Part shown: positions 1 through 9,758 of the stretch, piece by piece
Numbering within the stretch: the first letter of the stretch is position 1
How the letters are laid out: every line of letters starts with the position of its first letter
From: Alkalispirillum mobile
GTDB lineage: Bacteria > Pseudomonadota > Gammaproteobacteria > Nitrococcales > Halorhodospiraceae
NCBI RefSeq assembly: GCF_003664325.1
Contig: NZ_RCDA01000003.1
Coordinates: 1-64,000 of the forward strand
Length of the DNA stretch: 64,000 nucleotides
Direction: 5' to 3'
The notes under the pieces: generated by a model
Told to the model about the DNA's origin: nothing
Database searches by the model: none
Seen by the model: only the letters and a program-made list of their open reading frames with translations
Position numbers and translations under genes: made by a program

Positions 1-2104
1 CACCGAGAACACCGAGCGTTTCGGCCGGCTCTACGTCTGGCTGATCGCGGTCAACAGCATCGGTCTGGTGCTGCTGTTCAGCGTCATTGCCGCCAACCTC
101 TGGCGGTTGTTTCGTCAGCGCCGGCGCGGGCAGGTGGGCAGCCGGCTCACGGTACGCCTGGTGGCGGTTTTCGTGCTGCTCTCCGTGGTGCCGGTGTCAG
201 TGGTCTACTACTTCTCCATGCAGTTCCTGCGGGCGGGCATCGACAGCTGGTTTGATGTCCGCGTGGAGCACGCCCTGGAGGATGCGCTCACCCTCTCCCA
301 GGCCTCGCTGGACCTGCGCACCCGAGACCTGTTGCGCCGGGTCGAGGCCGCGGCGCGGGATGTCTCCGACACCCCGGAATCGTTGGCCGCCATCACCGTC
401 AATGACCTGCGTGAGCAGTTGCAGGCCAGCGAGGTGACCCTCATGCGTTCCAGCGGCCAGATCATTGCCACCAGTAGTGCCCAGCCCTCCGCCACCCTGC
501 CGGATCGCCCGGAGGAGGAGATCTTGCTGCAACTGCGCCAGGGGCTGCCGTACGTGGCCCTGGACCCGATGGAGGACGGCGAGTTGCAGGCGCGGGTGGT
601 GGTGCCTGCCCGGGGGCCGGCGGGGCCCAGTGATACCCGTTTCCTCCAGGCCTATTTCCCCATCCCTTCCCGGCTGGGAGCGCTGGCCGAGGAGGTGCAG
701 ACCGCTTACGGCGAGTACCGCGAGATCGCCTTCCTGCGCCAACCGCTGAAGGACAGCTTCATCCTTACCCTGTCCCTGGTGCTGCTGCTCAGCCTGCTGT
801 TCGCGGTCTGGACAGCCTTCTACCTGGCCCGGCGCATGGTCGCCCCGATCCGCAATCTGGCCGAGGGCACCCGCGCGGTCGCGGCCGGTGACTACGGCAC
901 CCAGTTGCGGGCCGGCAGTCGCGACGAACTGGGTTTCCTGGTGGAGTCCTTCAACGAGATGAGCCGGCGTATCGCCCGGACGCGGGACAGTGCCCGGCGC
1001 AGCCAGGTCCAGGTGGAGCGCCAGCGCGCCTACCTGGAGACGGTCCTGGGGCGGCTCTCCTCCGGGGTGCTGGCGCTGGACGCGGAGGGCCGCTTCCGGA
1101 CCAGCAACCGGGCGCTGGAGGAGATCCTGGGCGTGAGCCTGGTAGGCCATGCCGGTGGCGACCTGGAGCAGCTGGCCCGGACCTATCCGCGGTTGACCGG
1201 GCTGTCAGCCGTGGTGATGCGCCACCTGCAAGGGGGCGACCCCGACTGGCGCGAGCAGCTGGTGCTGCCGGCCGAGGACGGGGAGCGGGTGCTCATGCTC
1301 AGCGGGGCCACCTTGCCGGGGCACCGGCAGAATGGTGGGCACGTGATCGTCATCGACGATATCACCACGCTTATCCAGGCCCAGCGAGACGCGGCCTGGG
1401 GTGAGGTGGCCCGCCGGCTGGCCCACGAGATCAAGAACCCCCTCACCCCCATTCAGCTCTCGGCCGAGCGGTTACGCCACAAACTCGCGGACCGGCTCAC
1501 CGGCCGGGATGCCGAGTTGCTGGAGCGATCGACTGGCACTATCGTGCGCCAGGTCAGTGCGATGAAGGAGATGGTCAACGCCTTCTCCGAGTACGCCCGG
1601 CCACCGCGGCTGCGGCTGGAAGCGGTCGATCTGAATACCCTGGTGGCCGAGGTGGCAGAACTGTATCAAGGGGAAGCCGGTCTCGCCCTGGAGCTGCTAC
1701 CGGCCGACGAGTTGCCCCGTATCCGGGGCGATGCCGGGCGGTTGCGGCAACTGCTGCATAACCTGATCAAGAACGCCCAGGAGGCGGCCGAAGGCCCGGC
1801 CCGGGTGCGGCTCGAGACCTGCAGCGGGTACGCCAACGGCCAGCGCCGGGTGCACTTGCAGGTGTGCGACAACGGACCGGGGTTCAATGCCGAGATGCTG
1901 GCCAGTCTGTTCGAGCCTTATGTGACGACGAAGGCCCGGGGCACGGGGCTGGGGCTCCCCATCGTCAAGAAGATTGTCGAGGAACACGGCGGCAGCATCA
2001 GTGCCCGTAACAGTGACGAGGGCGGCGCCTGCATCGCCATGCGCTTCCCCGTGCCCCAGGAACAGGGCGCCCTGAGCGCGCCCGGGGAGAAGAATCGCCC
2101 ATGA
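1..2104 (+). CDS. ntrY: NtrY-type membrane sensor histidine kinase (5' partial)
   Basis: Sensor kinase of the NtrYX two-component system, which responds to nitrogen or redox/envelope cues and phosphorylates NtrX. The frame is open to the left edge, so the true start lies outside the window; the first in-frame GTG at 68 sits inside a membrane helix. Visible in order: two hydrophobic helices (about 38-115 and 143-230), a periplasmic stretch, a third helix (about 760-830), HAMP, a PAS domain, then HisKA with the H-box RRLAHEIKNPLTP (phospho-His codon 1424-1426). The ATPase part shows the N box HNLIKNAQEA and the G boxes DNGPGF and GTGLGLP. The stop overlaps the ntrX start by four bases (ATGA), so the two are translationally coupled. 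Domain order is typical of the NtrY family. Confidence 0.9.
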   Translation, partial: TENTERFGRLYVWLIAVNSIGLVLLFSVIAANLWRLFRQRRRGQVGSRLTVRLVAVFVLLSVVPVSVVYYFSMQFLRAGIDSWFDVRVEHALEDALTLSQASLDLRTRDLLRRVEAAARDVSDTPESLAAITVNDLREQLQASEVTLMRSSGQIIATSSAQPSATLPDRPEEEILLQLRQGLPYVALDPMEDGELQARVVVPARGPAGPSDTRFLQAYFPIPSRLGALAEEVQTAYGEYREIAFLRQPLKDSFILTLSLVLLLSLLFAVWTAFYLARRMVAPIRNLAEGTRAVAAGDYGTQLRAGSRDELGFLVESFNEMSRRIARTRDSARRSQVQVERQRAYLETVLGRLSSGVLALDAEGRFRTSNRALEEILGVSLVGHAGGDLEQLARTYPRLTGLSAVVMRHLQGGDPDWREQLVLPAEDGERVLMLSGATLPGHRQNGGHVIVIDDITTLIQAQRDAAWGEVARRLAHEIKNPLTPIQLSAERLRHKLADRLTGRDAELLERSTGTIVRQVSAMKEMVNAFSEYARPPRLRLEAVDLNTLVAEVAELYQGEAGLALELLPADELPRIRGDAGRLRQLLHNLIKNAQEAAEGPARVRLETCSGYANGQRRVHLQVCDNGPGFNAEMLASLFEPYVTTKARGTGLGLPIVKKIVEEHGGSISARNSDEGGACIAMRFPVPQEQGALSAPGEKNRP

Positions 2105-3471
2105 ATAGCGCACAGATTCTGGTTGTTGACGACGAGCAGGAGATCCGCGACCTGGTGGAGGAGATCCTCGAGGACGAGGGCTATCGGGTCCGCACCGCCC
2201 AGGACGGTGCCTCGGCGCGCGAGGCGATGCGCGCCCACGTGCCCGACCTGGTGCTGCTGGACATCTGGATGCCGGACGTGGACGGCGTCACCTTGCTGAA
2301 GGAGTGGACCGACGGCGGCGGCCCCGCCTGCCCGGTCGTGATGATGTCTGGCCACGGCACCGTGGAAACTGCGGTGGAGGCCACCCGCCTGGGGGCCTGG
2401 GACTTCATTGAAAAGCCCTTGTCCATGCCCAAGCTGCTGCTCACCGTGGAGCGGGCCCTGGAATCAGGGCGGCCGGGCACCCCGCAACCGTTGGCCGGGG
2501 CCCGTGGCGAGCCCGCCGCCGAGCCGGTGGGCAAGAGTGCGGTCATGCGCCAATTGCGGGACGACGCCCGCCGCATTGCCGCCCACGACACCCGGGTGCT
2601 GCTGCGCGGCGAGGCCGGCGCCGGCAAGCGTTGCCTGGCGCGCTATATCCACGACCACAGCCCGCGCCGGGAAGGTCCGTTTATTGAGCTGAGCGCCGGC
2701 AGCTTGGGCGAGCGGGGTGTTGGCGACCTGTTTGGCATCGACCGGAACGGTCAGCCGGCGCCCGGTGCGCTGGAGCTGGCGCGTGGCGGGACGCTCTACC
2801 TGGCTGATGTCTGCGAGTTGGATGCTGAGTTGCAAGGACAGTTGCTATCGGTGCTCAAGAGCGGTCGGTTCCAGCGCCAGGGTGGAGCCGAGGTGCTGGA
2901 CCTGGATGTGCGCCTGATCGCCGGCACGCGGTTGGAGCTGGCCGATGCCGTCCGCGCAGGGCGGTTCCGCGAGGATTTTTACTACTACCTGGACGTGGTG
3001 CCCCTGGCGGTCCCGGCGCTGCGCGAGCACGTCGAAGACGTGCCGGAGCTGCTGCACTATTACGTCAACTGCCTGGTGGAGCGCGATGGGCTGAGTTACC
3101 GCGAATTCACCGTCGCTGCCCAGAACCGGCTGCGGAACCACAGTTGGCCGGGCAACGTGCGCGAGCTGGAAAATCTGGTCCAGCGGCTGCTGATCATGGG
3201 CGAGGGCGAGAAGATCGAGGTGGCAGAGGTGGAGGCCGCGCTGGCGGAGGAGCGCCGCAGCGGCAATGCGGCCGAAGGGCTGTCCGCCGACCTGCACCTG
3301 GAGCTGCCCCTGCGCGAGGCCCGCGAGGCCTTCGAACGCCGTTACCTGCAGGAGCAGTTGCGCCGGGCGCAGGGCAGTGTCGGGCAGCTGGCCCGGCTGA
3401 CCGGCATGGAGCGCACCCACCTGTACCGCAAGCTCAAGGCGCTGGGCATCGACCCCCGGGAGCGGGCATGA
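2101..3471 (+). CDS. ntrX: NtrX-type response regulator with degenerate AAA+ domain
   Basis: Response regulator partner of the upstream NtrY kinase, 456 aa. Residues 1-120 form a receiver with the acidic pair at 10-11, phospho-acceptor D54 in LLDIWMP and K105. A sigma-54-activator-type AAA+ domain spans about 140-375 and a Fis-like helix-turn-helix about 425-452. Two things depart from the usual activator pattern. The GAFTGA loop that contacts sigma-54 is absent: after LFG (210-212) the chain goes almost straight to LARGGTLYL, several residues short. Walker B reads LYLADV instead of the usual LFLDE. Walker A, GEAGAGKR (170-177), keeps the invariant Lys. It probably cannot open sigma-54 promoters and may act as an ordinary DNA-binding regulator. 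The 3' end overlaps trkA by four bases. Confidence 0.88.
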   Translation: MNSAQILVVDDEQEIRDLVEEILEDEGYRVRTAQDGASAREAMRAHVPDLVLLDIWMPDVDGVTLLKEWTDGGGPACPVVMMSGHGTVETAVEATRLGAWDFIEKPLSMPKLLLTVERALESGRPGTPQPLAGARGEPAAEPVGKSAVMRQLRDDARRIAAHDTRVLLRGEAGAGKRCLARYIHDHSPRREGPFIELSAGSLGERGVGDLFGIDRNGQPAPGALELARGGTLYLADVCELDAELQGQLLSVLKSGRFQRQGGAEVLDLDVRLIAGTRLELADAVRAGRFREDFYYYLDVVPLAVPALREHVEDVPELLHYYVNCLVERDGLSYREFTVAAQNRLRNHSWPGNVRELENLVQRLLIMGEGEKIEVAEVEAALAEERRSGNAAEGLSADLHLELPLREAREAFERRYLQEQLRRAQGSVGQLARLTGMERTHLYRKLKALGIDPRERA

Positions 3472-4844
3472 AGATAATCATCCTCGGGGCCGGCCAGGTG
3501 GGTAGTACCGTGGCCGAGAACCTCTCCAGCGAGGCCAATGACATCACCCTGGTGGATACCCGCACCACGGTGCTGCAGGACCTCCAGGACCGGTTGGATA
3601 TCCGCACGGTCCATGGCAGCGGGACCTACCCGGACGTGCTGGAGCGGGCCGGGGCGCAGGATGCCGACATGATCCTGGCGGTGACCAACTCCGACGAGGC
3701 CAACATGACCGCCTGCCAGGTGGCCTACACCCTGTTCCGTACCCCCACAAAGATCGCTCGGGTGAGGGCGTTGGAGTACCTGCACCACCCGCAATTGTTC
3801 AGCCCGGACGCGCTGCCCATCGACGTGATCATCAGCCCGGAGCAGCTGGTCACCGACTACGTGCAGCGGCTGATCGAGCACCCCGGGGCCCTGCAGGTGC
3901 TGGACTTCGCCCAGGGGCGGGTCCGGCTGGTCTGCGTGCGGGCCTATTACGGCGGTCCGCTGGTGGGGCATGAGCTCTCCACCCTCCGCGAGCACATGCC
4001 GGGCACGCCGACCCGGGTCGCGGCCATCTTCCGCCGGGGCAAGCCCATCCTGCCGGAGGGCAACACCGTCATCGAGGCCGGCGATGAGGTCTTCTTCATT
4101 GCCGCAAAGAAGGACATCCGCGCCGTGATGAGCGAGCTGCGCCGGCTGGAGAAGCCAGTCAAGCGCCTGACCATCGCCGGTGGCGGCAATATCGGCAAGC
4201 GGCTGGCCCAGGCCCTGGAGCGCCGCTACCAGGTCAAGCTGATCGAGCACTCCCCGGAGCGCGCCCGCGAGATCTCCGAGGAACTGAAGCGCGCGATCGT
4301 ACTGCTGGGGGACGCCGCCGACGAGGAGCTGTTGCTTGAGGAGAATATTGAGAACACGGACGTCTTCTGCGCGGTGACCAACGACGATGAGGCCAACATC
4401 CTGTCGGCAATGCTCGCCAAGCGGCTGGGGGCCCGGCAGGTGATGGCCCTGATCAACCGGGCGGCCTACGTGGAGCTGATCCAGTCCAGTGAGGATATCG
4501 ATATCGCCGTCTCGCCGCAGCAGGCCACCATCGGCAGCCTGCTGGCGCACATCCGGCGGGGCGATATGGCCAATGTCCACTCCCTGCGCCGCGGTGCCGC
4601 CGAGGCCATGGAAGCGGTGGCCCACGGCTCGCCGGCCAGTTCCCAGGTGATCGGGCGGGCCATCGACGAGATCCGGCTGCCGCCGGGCACCACCATCGGT
4701 GCCGTGGTGCGCGGTGACGAGGTACTGATGGCGCACCACGACCTGGTGATCGAGCCGGAGGATCACGTCATACTGTTCCTGGTGGACAAGAAGCGCGTGT
4801 CGGAGGTGGAACGCCTCTTCTCCGTCGGCGTCACCTTCCTCTGA
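3468..4844 (+). CDS. trkA: Trk K+ uptake system NAD-binding regulatory protein TrkA
   Basis: Peripheral cytoplasmic regulator of the TrkH/TrkG potassium channel, 458 aa, the usual full length. It is built as two tandem RCK units. The first starts with the Rossmann motif ILGAGQVGS at residues 4-12 and ends in a TrkA-C domain. The second has IAGGGNIGK near residue 238 and another TrkA-C domain at the C terminus. The ATG at 3468 overlaps the ntrX stop (ATGA); the open frame runs much further upstream, but that part lies in another frame of ntrX and is not coding. The ntrY-ntrX-trkA order recurs in gammaproteobacteria. K+ uptake fits a halophilic lifestyle, but that link is inference. Confidence 0.95.
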   Translation: MKIIILGAGQVGSTVAENLSSEANDITLVDTRTTVLQDLQDRLDIRTVHGSGTYPDVLERAGAQDADMILAVTNSDEANMTACQVAYTLFRTPTKIARVRALEYLHHPQLFSPDALPIDVIISPEQLVTDYVQRLIEHPGALQVLDFAQGRVRLVCVRAYYGGPLVGHELSTLREHMPGTPTRVAAIFRRGKPILPEGNTVIEAGDEVFFIAAKKDIRAVMSELRRLEKPVKRLTIAGGGNIGKRLAQALERRYQVKLIEHSPERAREISEELKRAIVLLGDAADEELLLEENIENTDVFCAVTNDDEANILSAMLAKRLGARQVMALINRAAYVELIQSSEDIDIAVSPQQATIGSLLAHIRRGDMANVHSLRRGAAEAMEAVAHGSPASSQVIGRAIDEIRLPPGTTIGAVVRGDEVLMAHHDLVIEPEDHVILFLVDKKRVSEVERLFSVGVTFL

Positions 4845-4881
4845 GCCGCGCCGCCCGCATCGCCACCCAAGGGGGATTGCC

Positions 4882-5205
4882 ATGAGTATGCTGGACAACC
4901 TGGAGAAGATGCTCGCCACCGGTCGCGACAGCCCCATGCTGCGCCTGAGCTTGGGATCGGGTTACCTCAAACAGGGGGAGCCCGGCCGGGCCATCGACCA
5001 CCTGGAGGCCGCGCTGGAGCAGGATGGTGACTACTCCGCCGCCTGGAAAGTCTACGCGGCGGCCCTGGCCGACGACGACCGGCTGGACGAGGCCATTACT
5101 GCCTACCGGCGTGGGATTGATGTGGCCGAGGCCCAGGGCGACAAGCAGGCGGTGAAGGAGATGCGGGTGTTCCTGGGGCGGTTGGAAAAACGGCGCGGCA
5201 GTTGA
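4882..5205 (+). CDS. Small tetratricopeptide-repeat protein
   Basis: A 107-aa soluble protein dominated by TPR helices at about residues 20-95 (for example GEPGRAIDHLEAALEQDGDY and DDRLDEAITAYRRGIDVA). TPRs mediate protein-protein contacts; the partner cannot be deduced. There is no signal peptide or membrane helix. A purine-rich GGGGG lies 7-8 bases before the ATG. It follows trkA by 37 bases on the same strand and converges with the acyltransferase gene, only three bases from its stop. Small proteins of this kind are often left as hypothetical TPR proteins. Confidence 0.8.
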   Translation: MSMLDNLEKMLATGRDSPMLRLSLGSGYLKQGEPGRAIDHLEAALEQDGDYSAAWKVYAAALADDDRLDEAITAYRRGIDVAEAQGDKQAVKEMRVFLGRLEKRRGS

Positions 5206-5208
5206 TGC

Positions 5209-6111
5209 TCAGCGCTTGCGCCGCCGTTTCGGGTAGACCCGATCCCAGCCCTCGGGCTGGTGGGCGAAGCGCTTGTAAGTCCAGAGGTATTGCTCCGGGG
5301 TCTCCCGTACGCACGCCTCGACACCGGCATTGAGTGCCGCCAGCGCGCGATCCGGGTCGGGGTCGTGGATGCCCTCGGGGGCGGGCAGAAAGCGGATGGT
5401 CCAGCGCCCGCCCGTCGCCGCACGGCGGGCATACCCGAAAACCACCGGCGCCCGTTGGCGGGCGGCCAGCTTCACCGGCAGGTCCATGGTCAGGGCCGGG
5501 CGGCCGAAGAAAGGGGCATAGCGTCCCTCATCCTTGGGTGGTTCCTGATCCGGCAGTATTCCCACCACGTCCCCCTGGCGCAGTGCCTTGTACAGGGCGC
5601 GCAAGCCGGCAGTGTTTGCCGGCAAGGCGTGCCCACCCCCGCGGTTGCGGGCTTCGACCATGATCGGCTCCAGCACCGGCTGCCGGGGCGGGCGGTAGAG
5701 GAAGTGCAACGGGTAATGCCGGGCCACCCAGAGGTTGAGCAACTCCCATGACCCCAGGTGCGGGGCGGCAATGATGGCGCCGCGGCCCTCGCGATAGGCC
5801 TGGTCCAGCAACTCCGCCCCCTCCACCCGGTCGATGCGTGCCAGCAATCGCTCCACCGGTTGGCGGAACAGCGCCGGCACCTCCATGATCTGCCGTCCGT
5901 ACTCCCGGCGCGCGGAGCGGGTCAGTGCCGCGAGGGCCTCTTCCGATCGTTCCGGAAAGCAGACAGCCAGGTTGCGTTGCAGTACCTCATCCGCGCGGGT
6001 GCCCGGCCGGCTCAGCCAGGGGCCCAGCACCGCCCCGACGCGGTGCATGGCGCCCACCGGCAGGGTGGCCAGGGCGGTGAGCAGCGATTTCAGCAGGGCG
6101 GCGCGATCCAT
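5209..6111 (-). CDS. LpxL/HtrB-type lysophospholipid (lipid A) acyltransferase
   Basis: Inner-membrane acyltransferase of the HtrB/LpxL/LpxM family, which adds a secondary acyl chain to Kdo2-lipid IVA from acyl-ACP. The protein is 300 aa, matching the family. The catalytic HX4E motif is seen as APHLGSWE with H118 and E123. A substrate-binding motif follows as LPDQEPP, and the C-terminal YLWTYKRF is typical of the family. I chose the ATG at 6111 (MDRAALLK) because it begins the N-terminal hydrophobic helix and has a GAGG ribosome site. The frame stays open 47 codons further, but that sequence looks non-coding. Which acyl position it modifies (LpxL versus LpxM or LpxP) cannot be decided here. 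Confidence 0.85.
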   Translation of the reverse strand: MDRAALLKSLLTALATLPVGAMHRVGAVLGPWLSRPGTRADEVLQRNLAVCFPERSEEALAALTRSARREYGRQIMEVPALFRQPVERLLARIDRVEGAELLDQAYREGRGAIIAAPHLGSWELLNLWVARHYPLHFLYRPPRQPVLEPIMVEARNRGGGHALPANTAGLRALYKALRQGDVVGILPDQEPPKDEGRYAPFFGRPALTMDLPVKLAARQRAPVVFGYARRAATGGRWTIRFLPAPEGIHDPDPDRALAALNAGVEACVRETPEQYLWTYKRFAHQPEGWDRVYPKRRRKR

Positions 6112-6288
6112 GAGCAGGCCTCGGTTCGGCTGGCGGCTTGTCCGACTGGGTGGCATAGCTAAACGCGGGCGCCCGCAGCTTGCAAGTCTGGCGGATTCTC
6201 CCTCAGGGTTTAGACTTCCGGTGAAGGTCAAGTTGTTGACCGGTAATGTCACCGGAGACTGCCAGACGGCAACAAGGAGTCGCTAGAA

Positions 6289-6846
6289 ATGAGCTGGAAC
6301 AAACAGATGGAAGACATGGTGCAGAACTGGACCAGCATGCAGCAGCAGATGTGGGACAGCTGGCTGCAGGCCATGAAGGGCATGGGTGCGCCCGGGTCTT
6401 CCGCCCAGGGCATGGAGTCCGTACAGCAGGAGTACCAGAAGAACCTCGAGGCCTGGGAAAAGGCGGTGCGTGACGCATTGGATGCCCAGAGCCAGTGGAG
6501 CAGTCACTTCGCCGATGCACTGGAGAAGGACGGGCAGGCTCCGGAGGCCGTCTCCCAATGGGTGCACCAGGTGCAGGAGATGATGAAGGCCTGGACCGAG
6601 GCTCAGGGCCAGCTCTGGAACGCCTGGTTTGAAAGTGCCCGCAACGTGGACCCCTCCAAGATGGGAAGCAACTGGGAGGAGGAGGGCCAGCGCGTGCTTC
6701 ACGCCTGGCAGGACGCCACCCAGCGGGCCCAGGACGCCCTCGCCGAGTTGTCCAAGACCGCGACCCGGATGGGTGAGGAGGCTCCCAAGGCGGCCAAGGC
6801 CCCCAAGGCGCCGGGCAAGCCCGGTGGCGGTACCCGCAAGGGGTAA
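6289..6846 (+). CDS. Phasin-like, Trp/Gln-rich helical protein with basic Ala/Lys/Pro tail
   Basis: A 185-aa protein with no membrane segment, predicted to be almost all helix and unusually rich in Trp, Gln, Met and Ala (for example NWTSMQQQMWDSWLQ near the start). Regularly spaced Trp in amphipathic helices resembles the N-terminal part of PhaE, the PHA synthase subunit, and phasins. The last 30 residues are a Lys/Pro/Ala-rich basic tail (AAKAPKAPGKP), like the DNA-binding tails of PhaF and PhaM. A good ribosome site (AAGGAG) precedes the ATG. It stands alone, divergent from the acyltransferase gene and followed by two hairpins. A PHA-granule or nucleoid-associated role is my inference; no phaC is in the window. 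Confidence 0.6.
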   Translation: MSWNKQMEDMVQNWTSMQQQMWDSWLQAMKGMGAPGSSAQGMESVQQEYQKNLEAWEKAVRDALDAQSQWSSHFADALEKDGQAPEAVSQWVHQVQEMMKAWTEAQGQLWNAWFESARNVDPSKMGSNWEEEGQRVLHAWQDATQRAQDALAELSKTATRMGEEAPKAAKAPKAPGKPGGGTRKG

Positions 6847-6850
6847 TGCC

Positions 6851-6912
6851 GCATCGGCGGCAGACGCCGATGCCATCAGCTGAAACCGTCGGGCCGCCCC
6901 TCCGGGCGGCCC
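6851..6912 (+). terminator. Two GC-rich hairpins after the phasin-like gene
   Basis: The first stem is GCATCGGCG (6851-6859) pairing with CGCCGATGC (6865-6873). The second is GGGCCGCC (6891-6898) pairing with GGCGGCCC (6905-6912). There is no clean T tract, so this may be a weak or Rho-assisted terminator or a 3' stabiliser. Confidence 0.5.
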
Positions 6913-7157
6913 GGTGCTTTGCCCGCCCTGTGTCCCGCTCGATCTCACAGGTTGGTGGAAGACGGGGCCCTCCCTGGCCCGCTCGACCATCCCTGGCCGA
7001 ATTGCTCTCCTGGGTTGCCTGGCAGTGGTCCCCTCCTGGTGGCTGCGGCCTCCTGCCCCTGCTGGCACGTATGATTATCCTGCCCGGTAGCGCTCGTGTC
7101 TGTAGGATTTGTCAGCAATCCTTGTAGGATTTTTCTGAATTTTCCCGGGGGAACGAA
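6913..7157 (+). promoter_or_regulatory. Upstream region of dtd with 22-bp-spaced direct repeat
   Basis: The gap between the phasin-like gene and dtd (6847-7157) holds no credible gene. After the hairpins it contains two copies of TGTAGGATTT (7101-7110 and 7123-7132), offset by 22 bp, about two helical turns. The second copy also forms an inverted repeat AATCC-N5-GGATT (7117-7131). This looks like a regulator-binding site or promoter-proximal element for dtd; the regulator is unknown. Confidence 0.4.
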
Positions 7158-7610
7158 ATGATCGGACTGATTCAGCGCGTGAGTGAGGCGCGGGTGGAGG
7201 TCGACGGCCATTTGGTGGGCCGGACGGGCCGGGGGCTGCTGGCGCTGGTCGGGGTGCAGCGGGGTGATGTCGAGGCCCAGGCCCGGCGGTTGCTTGAGCG
7301 CATGCTCGGCTACCGGGTGTTTCCCGACGAGGCGGGACGGATGAACCGTTCGCTGCAGGATATCGGCGGGGGGCTGCTTCTGGTGCCGCAGTTCACCCTG
7401 GCGGCCGATACCCGCAAGGGCATGCGGGCCAGCTTCGGTCCGGCGGCGCCGCCGGAGGAGGGTGAGCGGCTGTTCAACATTCTGGTCGCGCTGGCACAGA
7501 AGAGCGGGGTGCCGGTGGGGGCCGGGCGTTTCGGCGCCGACATGCAGGTCCACCTGGTCAACGACGGGCCGGTAACCTTCTGGCTGGAGGCGCGGCCCCC
7601 GGGGGAGTGA
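7158..7610 (+). CDS. dtd: D-aminoacyl-tRNA deacylase
   Basis: Cytoplasmic homodimeric proofreading enzyme that hydrolyses D-amino acids from mischarged tRNA; 150 aa, a typical length. Family motifs are present: the N-terminal [13 protein letters not shown] strand, the [11 protein letters not shown] active-site loop and the C-terminal [10 protein letters not shown] carrying the Gly-cisPro pair. The residue before QFTL is Pro, where many homologues have Ser (SQFTL); Ser is not invariant across the family, so activity is still expected. The ATG at 7158 is the only sensible start. It is transcribed alone, ahead of the his cluster. Confidence 0.93.
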   Translation: MIGLIQRVSEARVEVDGHLVGRTGRGLLALVGVQRGDVEAQARRLLERMLGYRVFPDEAGRMNRSLQDIGGGLLLVPQFTLAADTRKGMRASFGPAAPPEEGERLFNILVALAQKSGVPVGAGRFGADMQVHLVNDGPVTFWLEARPPGE

Positions 7611-7754
7611 CGGCCGGCCACCACGGCCGGGTGTGTCCTGTATCCCGCCACGGCGCCCCATGGGCGAGGCGGCCATGCGGGTTGTGGTATCCTCGGCGGT
7701 CGAAACCGAGTAAATGTCCTCAGAAATGACCCTTTCACAGGTGAGCGCCCAATC

Positions 7755-8348
7755 ATGACCAACCGCAGTGCCGAGGTGCAGCGCGACACCCTGGAGACCC
7801 GGGTGAAAGTGCGCCTGGACCTGGACGGGGCCGGCGAATCCCGCATTCGCATCGGTGTGCCCTTCATGGAGCATATGCTGGATCAGGTGGCCCGCCACGG
7901 GCTGATCGACCTGGACATCGAGGCCGATGGCGATACCCACATCGACGACCACCACACGGTGGAGGACGTGGGCATCACCCTGGGGCAGGCGTTGGCCCGT
8001 GCCCTGGGCGACAAGAAGGGGCTCCGCCGCTACGGGCACGCCTACGTGCCCCTGGACGAGGCGCTCTCCCGTGTCGTGGTGGACTTCTCCGGCCGCCCCG
8101 GGTTGCAATTCCACGTGGACTTCACCCGTGCCCGTATCGGCCAGTTCGACGTGGACCTGTTCCAGGAGTTCTTCCAGGGGGTGGTCAATCACGGCTTCCT
8201 GACCCTGCACGTGGATAACATCCGTGGGGTCAATGCCCACCACCAGGCCGAGACGGTGTTCAAGGCGCTGGGCCGGGCGCTGCGCATGGCAGCCGAGGCG
8301 GACCCGCGCCAGGCCGACCGGATACCCTCCACCAAGGGGGCGCTCTGA
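7755..8348 (+). CDS. hisB: Imidazoleglycerol-phosphate dehydratase
   Basis: Catalyses the dehydration of imidazole glycerol phosphate to imidazole acetol phosphate in histidine synthesis. At 197 aa it is the monofunctional enzyme without the HAD phosphatase domain found in the enterobacterial bifunctional HisB. The manganese-binding motif [10 protein letters not shown] (H66, H67, E70, D71) and the second one, [12 protein letters not shown], are intact. It opens the cluster hisB-hisH-hisA-hisF-hisE. The hisH ATG shares one base with its stop (TGATG). A short hairpin (CTCGG-N9-CCGAG) lies in the 144-base upstream gap. Confidence 0.96.
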   Translation: MTNRSAEVQRDTLETRVKVRLDLDGAGESRIRIGVPFMEHMLDQVARHGLIDLDIEADGDTHIDDHHTVEDVGITLGQALARALGDKKGLRRYGHAYVPLDEALSRVVVDFSGRPGLQFHVDFTRARIGQFDVDLFQEFFQGVVNHGFLTLHVDNIRGVNAHHQAETVFKALGRALRMAAEADPRQADRIPSTKGAL

Positions 8349-8992
8349 TGGGCTTCGTGGCGGTCGTCGATTACGGCATGGGCAACCTGCGTTCGGTGTC
8401 CCGGGCGCTGGAGTTTGCCGGTGGCGGTGGGCGTGTGCGTATCACCGCGGATGCCGACGATGTCCAGCGGGCCGAGCGGGTGGTCTTCCCCGGCGTGGGC
8501 GCCATGCGCGACTGCATGAGCGAGCTGCAGCGCCTGGAGCTGGTGGACGTGCTGCGCGAGGCGGCACAAACCAAGCCCTTTCTCGGGGTCTGCCTGGGCA
8601 TGCAGGCCCTGCTCAGCCGCAGCGAAGAGAACGACGGCGTCGAGGCCCTGGACATACTGCCCGGCGCGGTGCGCCGCTTCGCCGATGACCAGGCGGGGCC
8701 GGATGGCCGGCGGCTTAAGGTGCCGCACATGGGGTGGAACCAGGTCCGCCAGGTGCAGGGCCACCCCCTGTGGGCCGATATCCCGGACGACAGCTGGTTC
8801 TATTTCGTGCACAGCTACTACGTGGCGCCGGCCCAGGAGGACTGGGTGGCCGGGCGCACCGAGTACGGGGTCCACTTTGCCAGCGCCGTCGCCCGCGGCA
8901 ATGTCTTCGCCACCCAGTTTCACCCCGAGAAGAGCCAACGCCCGGGCCTGGTCCTGCTGGGCAACTTCCTGCGCTGGGACGGCAGCGAATAA
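8348..8992 (+). CDS. hisH: Imidazole glycerol phosphate synthase, glutaminase subunit
   Basis: Class I glutamine amidotransferase subunit that hydrolyses glutamine and channels ammonia to HisF; 214 aa. The nucleophile elbow GVCLGMQ places Cys82, and the His/Glu of the triad are in TQFHPEKSQ near the C terminus. The oxyanion-strand PGVGAMRD is also present. It is coupled to hisB by a one-base stop/start overlap and is followed by hisA after 16 bases. Confidence 0.96.
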   Translation: MGFVAVVDYGMGNLRSVSRALEFAGGGGRVRITADADDVQRAERVVFPGVGAMRDCMSELQRLELVDVLREAAQTKPFLGVCLGMQALLSRSEENDGVEALDILPGAVRRFADDQAGPDGRRLKVPHMGWNQVRQVQGHPLWADIPDDSWFYFVHSYYVAPAQEDWVAGRTEYGVHFASAVARGNVFATQFHPEKSQRPGLVLLGNFLRWDGSE

Positions 8993-9008
8993 CCTCACGA
9001 GTGATGCC

Positions 9009-9758
9009 ATGCAGTTGATACCCGCCATCGATCTCAAGGACGGCCGCTGTGTCCGCCTGCGCCAGGGGCGCATGGATGATGAAACGGTCTTTTCCGACGA
9101 CCCGGTCGCCATGGCCGGGCGCTGGGTCAACGCCGGTACCCGCCGCCTGCACCTGGTCGACCTGAACGGTGCGGTTGCCGGCGAGCCGGTCAACGCGGAA
9201 GTCATCCAGCGAATCGCCAACCGTTATCCGGAACTGCGCATCCAGGTGGGCGGTGGCATCCGTGACCTGGAGACCATCCGGGCCTACCGAGAGGCCGGGG
9301 TGGATGACCTGATCATCGGGACGCAGGCCGTGCGCCGCCCGGAGTTCGTCAACGAGGCCTGCGAGGCCTTTCCCGGTCATATCATCGTCGGGTTGGACGC
9401 CCGTGACGGCCGGGTGGCCACCGATGGCTGGGAGCAGGTCTCGGAGGTGCTGGCGGTGGACCTGGCCCGCCGTTTCGAGTCCGCCGGGGTGAACGCCATC
9501 GTCTTCACCGATATCGGCCGGGACGGCATGATGAAAGGCGTCAACGTGGAGGCGACCCGCGAACTGGCCCGGGGTGTCAGCATCCCGGTGATCGCCTCCG
9601 GCGGGGTCTCCAGCCTGGACGACGTGCGGGCGCTGTGCGCGGCGGTTGGCGACGGTATCGCCGGCGCCATCGTCGGACGGGCCATCTACGAGGGCAGCCT
9701 GGATCTGGCGGAAGCCCAGGCCCTGGCGGATCAGCTTTGCGCCGAGGTGAAGCCGTGA
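9009..9758 (+). CDS. hisA: ProFAR isomerase (phosphoribosylformimino-AICAR-P isomerase)
   Basis: TIM-barrel isomerase that opens the ribose ring of ProFAR to give PRFAR; 249 aa. Catalytic Asp residues lie in PAIDLKDG (residue 8) and GLDARDG. Phosphate-binding loops are visible as GGGIRD and ASGGVSSL. The start is the ATG at 9009 ([10 protein letters not shown]), matching the family; the open frame extends upstream only as a shadow within hisH. Its stop overlaps the GTG of hisF by four bases. Confidence 0.96.
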   Translation: MQLIPAIDLKDGRCVRLRQGRMDDETVFSDDPVAMAGRWVNAGTRRLHLVDLNGAVAGEPVNAEVIQRIANRYPELRIQVGGGIRDLETIRAYREAGVDDLIIGTQAVRRPEFVNEACEAFPGHIIVGLDARDGRVATDGWEQVSEVLAVDLARRFESAGVNAIVFTDIGRDGMMKGVNVEATRELARGVSIPVIASGGVSSLDDVRALCAAVGDGIAGAIVGRAIYEGSLDLAEAQALADQLCAEVKP

